Positions 53,024-57,990 of a DNA stretch of 57,990 bases are shown piece after piece; positions within the stretch are counted from its first letter, which is position 1, and each line of letters opens with the position of its first letter. The stretch is from a virus. Location of the stretch: IMG/VR virus record IMGVR_UViG_3300032093_000153, positions 1 through 57,990 of that record; one strand, given 5' to 3'. A program made the position numbers and the translations under genes. The notes beneath the pieces were generated by a model. It saw only the letters and a list, made by a program, of their open reading frames with translations, was not told the DNA's origin and did not search any database.

Positions 53024-53875
53024 ATGGTAAATCCTAACAGGTTTTATACCTATGCATATTTGCGTAAGGACAGAACTCCTTATTACATAGGTAAAGGTCA
53101 AAAAATAAGAGCATATCAAGGTAGTGGAAAACCTTGTAGAGTTCCAAAAGATAAATCAAGAATAATCTTCCTCAAACAAAATCTAACAGAAGAGGAAGCA
53201 TTTAGACACGAAATCTATATGATTGCCGTGTTTGGTAGAAAGGATAATGGAACTGGTATTCTTCGTAATAAAACTAATGGTGGAGAAGGTCCTTCAGGTC
53301 TTATTCATAGTGATGAAACTAAAAGAAAATTGAGAGAAATTAATATAGGAAGAACTTTTTCTGAGGAACATATCAAAAAAATATCTGAAGGTTGTAAAGG
53401 GAAAAATAAAGGACCCAGAAAACCTCTTTCAGAAGAACATAAACTAAAAATAAGTAAATTATGTAAAGGTAAAAAACATACAAATGAAGCAAAACTAAAA
53501 ATAAGTCAAAGTAATAAAAATAGAATAGTTTCGGAAGAAACTAGAGAAAAAATGAGAGAAGCAAAGAAAAATATAACAGAAGAAACTAGAAGAAAACTAA
53601 GTGAAGCAAGGAGAAACATAACAGAAGAAACTAGAAGAAAAATGAGTGAAGCAAAGAAGGGTAAAAGTCGTTCTCAGGAAATTGTGAAAAAAATATCTGA
53701 AAAAAACAAAGGTAAAAAGCATTCAGAAGAAACTAAAAGAAAACAGAGTGAAGCAAAAAAAGGTAAAAACAAAGATAAAAAATGGTGGAATGATGGTTGT
53801 GGAAATACTAAATTTTGTTTTGAATGTCCTGGACCAAATTGGATTTCTGGTCGTGGAAAAATAAAAAAAGCATAA
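53024..53875 (+). CDS. GIY-YIG homing endonuclease with NUMOD3 repeats
   Basis: 283 aa. The GIY-YIG N-terminus is visible as FYTYAYLRKDRTPYYIGKGQ, with Arg in KIRAYQ and Glu in FRHEIYMIAVFG. From ~residue 85 on are NUMOD3-type repeats (SDETKRKLREINIG, SEEHIKKISEGCKGK, SEETKRKQSEAKKGK). Very AT- and Lys-rich relative to its neighbours, as expected of a mobile gene. Confidence 0.88.
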   Translation: MVNPNRFYTYAYLRKDRTPYYIGKGQKIRAYQGSGKPCRVPKDKSRIIFLKQNLTEEEAFRHEIYMIAVFGRKDNGTGILRNKTNGGEGPSGLIHSDETKRKLREINIGRTFSEEHIKKISEGCKGKNKGPRKPLSEEHKLKISKLCKGKKHTNEAKLKISQSNKNRIVSEETREKMREAKKNITEETRRKLSEARRNITEETRRKMSEAKKGKSRSQEIVKKISEKNKGKKHSEETKRKQSEAKKGKNKDKKWWNDGCGNTKFCFECPGPNWISGRGKIKKA

Positions 53876-53888
53876 AGACACTTTTCAA

Positions 53889-53933
53889 ACTGGCACATAC
53901 CTACTTTACTCAACTCTTTATTTGGTGTATAAT
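53889..53933 (+). promoter_or_regulatory. Box promoter ACTGGCACATA-39-TATAAT
   Basis: Box at 53889, TATAAT 53928-53933, directly after the endonuclease gene. Confidence 0.7.
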
Positions 53934-53955
53934 AAGAGCAAATATAAGACAATTA

Positions 53956-54234
53956 ATGATGGGGCACAAAAAATTCAACATTAACGAAACTGTCAAGATT
54001 CGTCTCACGAAGTTTGGCAAAGAACTTCATAAGAAACAGTGGGAAGATTTTTGGAACTCTCACGGTAAATTAGATAAGTTTCCTTATGAACCACCTAAAG
54101 AAGATGAAAATGGATACTGTGAGTTTATAATGTGGGACTTGATGAATAAGTTTGGTTCTTATTGTGTATTGGGATGTGAGTTGCCTTTTGAGACTGTGAT
54201 TCTTATTGAAGATAAGGATTTGAAGGATGCCTGA
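53956..54234 (+). CDS. Hypothetical protein
   Basis: 92 aa from ATG 53956. FNINETVKIRLTKFGKELHKKQWEDFWNSH-type start (beta hairpin then helix), later CVLGCELPFETVILIED. Small conserved-looking cyanophage type; function unknown. Confidence 0.65.
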   Translation: MMGHKKFNINETVKIRLTKFGKELHKKQWEDFWNSHGKLDKFPYEPPKEDENGYCEFIMWDLMNKFGSYCVLGCELPFETVILIEDKDLKDA

Positions 54235-54319
54235 GTTTCTTATGATTGTTTTGATTGTTTATATGGGAGGTTCTATGTTTTTGGGACTACTTGAATACTT
54301 TATGGATAGAAAGAAATGA
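54227..54319 (+). CDS. Very small membrane protein
   Basis: 30 aa, single hydrophobic helix (FLMIVLIVYMGGSMFLGLLE), overlapping both neighbours in the ATGA style. Confidence 0.4.
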   Translation: MPEFLMIVLIVYMGGSMFLGLLEYFMDRKK

Positions 54320-54507
54320 CTGAACCAGACTACAAAATTGAAGAACTGTACGACGTAGAAGAACTCAAAGTTTATTTTGTGGTTTATAGTATGAAACCAT
54401 TAGTATTTGAGGTAAAAAGGAGATTTGATACTCTCGGAGAAGCAAGGCAAGTTGTTAGAATGTTGAGAAAATATAAGGAGAGGATTTTTCATTATGTAGA
54501 GGATTGA
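54316..54507 (+). CDS. Small hypothetical protein
   Basis: 63 aa (MTEPDYKIEELYDVEELKVY..), alpha/beta; RFDTLGEARQVVRMLRKYKE resembles other short phage helix-turn units. Not recognised. Confidence 0.55.
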   Translation: MTEPDYKIEELYDVEELKVYFVVYSMKPLVFEVKRRFDTLGEARQVVRMLRKYKERIFHYVED

Positions 54508-54509
54508 AA

Positions 54510-54959
54510 ATGAAATGTAAATACAATGATTGTGGTTGGTGTTATGCTCCTGATGATGTAAAACCTTCAACTTCGGCAACACCTCATAAACAATGTCTAA
54601 ACCCAGATTGTTGCCTTAATCTAAAATCACAAATGACTGAAAAACAATCAAAAGAAAATACAACTTATATTACAACTGGATCTGGGCACCCAATTGATGA
54701 TGATGTTGTAATTATCAATGGTGTGGAATATAGGAAAACTGTAAAACCTGATATCAAACCAAAAGTCAGAACTCTTTATGATATTTGTGTTGAGTGGAAC
54801 GATGATGATTATGACCCACCAGTTTCTGCTTTAATTTTTAAGATTGAAAAAGAATGGACCCCTCTAAATCTCAATCAAAAAGAAAAGAGGGGATATACTG
54901 ATGGTTATTCTATGGGGTTTGATGATGCTCTTGATTTGGTGAGGAAAACACTAAAATGA
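54510..54959 (+). CDS. Cys-rich N-terminus protein
   Basis: 149 aa from ATG 54510. CKYNDCGWCYAP and QCLNPDCCLN suggest a zinc- or disulfide-bearing knot. The middle is beta (IDDDVVIINGVEYRKTV) and the end has RGYTDGYSMGFDDALDLVRK, echoing the GYTDGW motif of the MELWGDG family. Confidence 0.6.
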   Translation: MKCKYNDCGWCYAPDDVKPSTSATPHKQCLNPDCCLNLKSQMTEKQSKENTTYITTGSGHPIDDDVVIINGVEYRKTVKPDIKPKVRTLYDICVEWNDDDYDPPVSALIFKIEKEWTPLNLNQKEKRGYTDGYSMGFDDALDLVRKTLK

Positions 54960-55096
54960 CTGACTACACTCTAATGGAACTGGAACTTATCTGTGAGGAA
55001 GTCGCAAAACTTCCAAGAACCACAGACACTTCCTATGTGCCCCCCGATGTGTTAGAATTGGTGGAACAACGGATTTGGGATTATTGCTACAAATGA
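54956..55096 (+). CDS. Small acidic hypothetical protein
   Basis: 46 aa (MTDYTLMELELICEEVAKLP..), ATGA-coupled on both sides. Confidence 0.5.
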   Translation: MTDYTLMELELICEEVAKLPRTTDTSYVPPDVLELVEQRIWDYCYK

Positions 55097-55296
55097 CTGA
55101 ACTCCTTAAAACTCCAATAAAATATGTGGTAGATATTCAAAATAAAAAGATTTCTCTTCATCAAGAAGAGGACTTTGAAGTATTATCTTTCAATACTATT
55201 GATGAGTTTATGTATGCTCTAACAGATATTCGCAAAACAAACAACATTATCTGGTATGTAATTCCACCAGGATTGATTGAGGGTCCTCACAAATGA
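55093..55296 (+). CDS. Small hypothetical protein
   Basis: 67 aa from ATG 55093; beta-rich (PIKYVVDIQNKKISLHQEED). ATGA-coupled. Not recognised. Confidence 0.55.
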   Translation: MTELLKTPIKYVVDIQNKKISLHQEEDFEVLSFNTIDEFMYALTDIRKTNNIIWYVIPPGLIEGPHK

Positions 55297-55583
55297 ACTC
55301 CAAACTCAAAGAAAACCTAACACTCATTCAAGATGTTGCGAATAAAGCACTTGAACTTCATAAGAACTCCACAAAAAAATTTAATGGTGTAAATTATGCT
55401 GACTTGCGAGTGGTTGATGTATGGGTGAAGTATAGTATTCACGAAGAAGATTTAGAGTATGGTGTGCTGATTGAAGAAGCATCACCAACTGCTTATGATT
55501 TGCAGGATTATATGCTAGAATACCTGAAAGATAATCTGACCAATAATTTGGGGTGGAGCATTTATGTTGAATGTGAATGGTAA
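55293..55583 (+). CDS. Hypothetical protein
   Basis: 96 aa, alpha/beta with VVDVWVKYSIHEEDLEYGVL. Not recognised. Confidence 0.55.
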   Translation: MNSKLKENLTLIQDVANKALELHKNSTKKFNGVNYADLRVVDVWVKYSIHEEDLEYGVLIEEASPTAYDLQDYMLEYLKDNLTNNLGWSIYVECEW

Positions 55584-55589
55584 AGAAAA

Positions 55590-55784
55590 ATGACTGAAAG
55601 ACCTGAACCAAAAAAGTGGAGTGAGACTTACGATAAAGAACTCACACTTGAAGAACTATTTCAACTGATTGGTGATGTTGAGTGGAACTTAAAGGATTAT
55701 ATTTGGGAACTCAAACAAGAAGTTGAAGAACTAAAAAAAATAGCACACTTTCACGACATTATTGAAAGAGAAAAAAATGACTGA
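55590..55784 (+). CDS. Small coiled-coil protein
   Basis: 64 aa; C-terminal coiled coil (ELKQEVEELKKIAHF). Overlaps the next start. Confidence 0.55.
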   Translation: MTERPEPKKWSETYDKELTLEELFQLIGDVEWNLKDYIWELKQEVEELKKIAHFHDIIEREKND

Positions 55785-56310
55785 AAAAATAGGATACAAA
55801 CTTAATCCAAAGAAACTCAAAAAAGCACCACAATATATTACTCCTTATTTGTTTCTTGGTGCCTTTTATTACACCGAAGATTATGAGTATTTTGATGTAA
55901 TTAAACCTTATCTTGATATTCCAGAGAAACCTAAAACTCTGGAAGAAATCTCACAAGAACTTGATGAGAAGATTGATGATTTGATTGAGAGAACAAAGAA
56001 TAGTTTTTATAAGTCAAAGTATATTGCTGAAACTTTGTATGATACAAAGTTCAATAGAATTATTGAGAACTTTGAGTATGCGAAGGAACACGGACAATTT
56101 CCATCTAAACTTACATATTCTAACCTTATTGCGACTGGTAGTAATATTACTTCCAGTCTTGTAATCAAATCAGGTGGTAAAGAAGTCGGTTATTATACAT
56201 TCGGTAATGGGTATTTGAAGTATTATATGAATAAGAAACCGACTGCGATTGTTCGGTTCTTTATGAAAAATTGTCTTTCTATTAGATGGGTGGATGAGAA
56301 AAATGACTAA
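55777..56310 (+). CDS. Hypothetical protein
   Basis: 177 aa from ATG 55777, the largest protein of this stretch. Helical middle (LEEISQELDEKIDDLIERTK) and a beta-rich C-terminus (SLVIKSGGKEVGYYTFGNGY). Not recognised. Confidence 0.6.
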   Translation: MTEKIGYKLNPKKLKKAPQYITPYLFLGAFYYTEDYEYFDVIKPYLDIPEKPKTLEEISQELDEKIDDLIERTKNSFYKSKYIAETLYDTKFNRIIENFEYAKEHGQFPSKLTYSNLIATGSNITSSLVIKSGGKEVGYYTFGNGYLKYYMNKKPTAIVRFFMKNCLSIRWVDEKND

Positions 56311-56440
56311 ACCAACAGACGAAGAACTTGATAGTTTTATTCAAGGTTATTTGTGTGATGGTGAAGATTGGTGGTATGATGAAGAAATCGTAAGAGGACT
56401 TGCCCGTGCTTTGCTTGAATGCTTTGGAGATGAGAAATGA
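56303..56440 (+). CDS. Small acidic hypothetical protein
   Basis: 45 aa (MTKPTDEELDSFIQGYLCDG..), helical; overlapped on both sides. Confidence 0.5.
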   Translation: MTKPTDEELDSFIQGYLCDGEDWWYDEEIVRGLARALLECFGDEK

Positions 56441-56640
56441 CTAAACTATCGGCAGCAGACCTTATGGTAATCCATAATACTCTTTATAAAAGTTTGAGTG
56501 TCGTTGGAAATAGTATTTGGACACAAGAAACCAGAGAAAGAGTTATGGATAAGGTGTCTATTATTATGGAGAATATGAACGCAGAAGTTGTCTGTGGTGA
56601 TGTAGAACCTATTGTTGTAAGTGGAGATTTGGGTGGATGA
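56437..56640 (+). CDS. Small hypothetical protein
   Basis: 67 aa, helical N-terminus (SAADLMVIHNTLYKSLSVVG). ATGA overlaps. Not recognised. Confidence 0.55.
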   Translation: MTKLSAADLMVIHNTLYKSLSVVGNSIWTQETRERVMDKVSIIMENMNAEVVCGDVEPIVVSGDLGG

Positions 56641-56744
56641 CTTACCCATCGTATTGTTGCCCTAAATGTGGAGCACAGATAGGATATATTGGAAGGTTTT
56701 TTCAGTTTCTTCGTATTCCATTACATCGGTGTAAGGACACTTGA
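56637..56744 (+). CDS. Very small zinc-ribbon-like protein
   Basis: 35 aa with CCPKCGAQIG and a C-terminal HRC. Its stop is part of the next promoter module (AAGGACACTTGA). Confidence 0.45.
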   Translation: MTYPSYCCPKCGAQIGYIGRFFQFLRIPLHRCKDT

Positions 56745-56747
56745 AGA

Positions 56748-56791
56748 ACTGGCACAAGAGCATCCCACAGGTGCTCCTTTTGCCTTATAAT
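56748..56791 (+). promoter_or_regulatory. Box promoter ACTGGCACAAG-38-TATAAT with terminator
   Basis: Box at 56748, TATAAT 56786-56791; hairpin GAGCA/TGCTC with CTTTT lies between (56758-56780). Confidence 0.8.
56758..56780 (+). terminator. Short rho-independent terminator in promoter module
   Basis: GAGCA-tcccacagg-TGCTC followed by CTTTT; same layout as at 48184. Confidence 0.55.
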
Positions 56792-56817
56792 ACTTTCATA
56801 CCAAACGAGGTTTCCCA

Positions 56818-57036
56818 ATGACTATTGAAATCACCAATCAAGTTCGTATTCAAGAACATTCTGACTATTGGTACACTGCCGAAGACATTCATCTTGATGT
56901 TGGATGTGAGGGTTTTACTGTTTCTTATTGGGAGTTTAATAAAGAAAAAGGAGATAAACGAATCCAACATATTTGTATGAATAAGGAAGAAGCACTTGCT
57001 ATTGCTGATGCCATCTACAAACTCTTTAAGAACTGA
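56818..57036 (+). CDS. Small hypothetical protein
   Basis: 72 aa, beta-rich with a C-terminal helix (KEEALAIADAIYKLFKN). First gene after the box promoter. Not recognised. Confidence 0.6.
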   Translation: MTIEITNQVRIQEHSDYWYTAEDIHLDVGCEGFTVSYWEFNKEKGDKRIQHICMNKEEALAIADAIYKLFKN

Positions 57037-57037
57037 A

Positions 57038-57367
57038 ATGATTGACCTTACACAACTGACCGAAGAACAACTCAACGAACTTGAACTTCAAATTCAAAAG
57101 CATAAGGAACAACAGAAGGTAAAGGATGCTTTGGAAAACCTAAAAGGTTATAAAGTAACTTTTTATATTAGGTTTGACCCTGAAAAGCATAAGGATCACG
57201 ATATGCTTACAAATAAAGGGAAACTTGACCCAGAAATTTTTGCTGATTATCTGTGCGATAATCTTGTTACAGACCTGATTAGAAATTTTGAATTGTATGG
57301 TTATGAGGATGTAAATTATCCTACTGTGGAAGTAGCAACAAAACAAGAAATTGAAGAGAAATTTTGA
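57038..57367 (+). CDS. Hypothetical protein
   Basis: 109 aa from ATG 57038. Coiled-coil start (LTEEQLNELELQIQKHKEQQ) then alpha/beta. Not recognised. Confidence 0.6.
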   Translation: MIDLTQLTEEQLNELELQIQKHKEQQKVKDALENLKGYKVTFYIRFDPEKHKDHDMLTNKGKLDPEIFADYLCDNLVTDLIRNFELYGYEDVNYPTVEVATKQEIEEKF

Positions 57368-57377
57368 GGAAACTGAA

Positions 57378-57437
57378 ATGACTGAACGCATTTATGAACT
57401 TGAGTGTGGAATCAGAAAACTCAACGGAGAATATTGA
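57378..57437 (+). CDS. Minimal open frame
   Basis: 19 aa (MTERIYELECGIRKLNGEY) with the standard AAATGACTGA start context, ending just before the next ATG. May be a leader peptide or relic. Confidence 0.3.
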   Translation: MTERIYELECGIRKLNGEY

Positions 57438-57438
57438 A

Positions 57439-57648
57439 ATGAACCAAGCAAACAAGAACTCATTTTTCTTTTATGTCCTCAAAGAAGGTGGTGGAAAAAT
57501 TGACCCAAGAAATATAGAGTTTATGATTGAAGCACTCAAAGAATGGTTGCCTAATACTATTGGATATCCAGACACCGACTATTCTATGAATGCTTATAAG
57601 TTGGGGCAAAGAGAATACAAAGAATTCATTATGAGGAACCTCAAATGA
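57439..57648 (+). CDS. Small hypothetical protein
   Basis: 69 aa from ATG 57439. FFFYVLKEGGGKIDPRNIEF, then helical. Not recognised. Confidence 0.55.
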   Translation: MNQANKNSFFFYVLKEGGGKIDPRNIEFMIEALKEWLPNTIGYPDTDYSMNAYKLGQREYKEFIMRNLK

Positions 57649-57812
57649 CTGAAAACATTCAAAAGTATCCAAATGTAAATCGTGTTGAAGTAATTTCAAA
57701 TGATGATGGAGACCTTTTTTGGGATGAATGGGATGAGTGTTCTAAAGTTCAGGTAAGTTTTCATAATGATGGGAAGACACTCAAAGTATTTCTCACGGGG
57801 AACATAAAATGA
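57645..57812 (+). CDS. Small acidic hypothetical protein
   Basis: 55 aa (MTENIQKYPNVNRVEVISND..), beta-rich. ATGA-coupled. Confidence 0.5.
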   Translation: MTENIQKYPNVNRVEVISNDDGDLFWDEWDECSKVQVSFHNDGKTLKVFLTGNIK

Positions 57813-57958
57813 CTAAACACGAGATTGGAGCAACAATTGGATTTTATATTGTTGTGGGATTGATGGGTTGGGCACTTGTGTCTTTCTTTCCTCTTACTTG
57901 GGGACAGGCACTCATAATCTCTTGGATGTTTAACAAACTTATTGATGTATTAGAATGA
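57809..57958 (+). CDS. Small membrane protein
   Basis: 49 aa with two hydrophobic helices (IGATIGFYIVVGLMGWALV and GQALIISWMFNKLIDVL). Confidence 0.55.
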   Translation: MTKHEIGATIGFYIVVGLMGWALVSFFPLTWGQALIISWMFNKLIDVLE

Positions 57959-57990
57959 CTATCAAACGCATCAAAGTCAAAGAAACTCAA
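57955..57990 (+). CDS. Start of a further gene (3' partial)
   Basis: ATGACTATCAAACGC.. opens at 57955 with an ATGA overlap and runs off the window end (MTIKRIKVKETQ). Confidence 0.4.
   Translation, partial: MTIKRIKVKETQ

Overview
The window reads as part of a large tailed-phage genome of the T4-like cyanophage type (a myovirus of a Synechococcus/Prochlorococcus-like cyanobacterium). Pointers seen in the sequence: a CobS/MoxR-type ATPase; a plant-type [2Fe-2S] ferredoxin; many TATAAATA elements of the T4 gp55 late-promoter type; small proteins whose first residues match T4 internal-head-protein signals (MKTYQEF-type); a tRNA-Leu(UAA) carrying a cyanobacterial-type group I intron; and a circularly permuted tmRNA whose tag (ANKIVAFSRQTALV) resembles picocyanobacterial tags. 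All confident genes are on the + strand. Host and phage identity are inferences; no database search was possible.

Layout. 1-19.2 kb: late, virion-surface region. A collagen-like/S74 fibre end is followed by three RCC1-repeat (beta-propeller) proteins. Between and after them lie about a dozen translationally coupled genes for glycan or small-molecule decoration: glycosyltransferases, FkbM and class I methyltransferases, 2OG-Fe(II) oxygenase-like proteins, a sulfotransferase, a GH130-like propeller and a DUF6165 protein. 19.4-24.1 kb: a VWA/HExxH protein and a MoxR-type ATPase, separated by a probable internal head protein and a GIY-YIG-like homing endonuclease. 24.1-28.5 kb: tightly overlapped small genes including ferredoxin and an AbrB-like protein. 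28.5-35.8 kb: probable capsid-packaged proteins (one with an HNH-like domain, one Hc1 histone-like), a Dam methylase, and the first tRNAs. 36.1-42.4 kb: a very large tRNA array (about 33 tRNA-like genes in the window) with an HNH endonuclease gene, a permuted tmRNA and a second VWA protein. The array ends with four tRNA genes whose anticodon arms are interrupted by 40-60-nt inserts sharing a hairpin plus CAGCA motif, interspersed with stand-alone hairpins carrying the same motif. 42.5-58.0 kb: an RNA ligase, membrane and secreted small proteins (including a prepilin-like and an RlpA-like protein) and a long run of very small, overlapping, probably early/middle genes.

Regulation visible in the sequence: (i) TATAAATA late promoters before virion and internal-protein genes; (ii) consensus sigma70 promoters (TTGACA-17/18-TATRAT) in the tRNA array; (iii) a repeated module, ACTGGCACAAG placed 38-39 nt upstream of a TATAAT-like -10, often fused to a terminator, found at about 13 places and probably defining a phage regulon.

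The most notable system is the combination of interrupted tRNAs, matching hairpins and an adjacent RNA ligase, next to a phage-encoded permuted tmRNA and a group-I-intron tRNA: an apparent concentration of unusual tRNA/tmRNA processing in one phage region.
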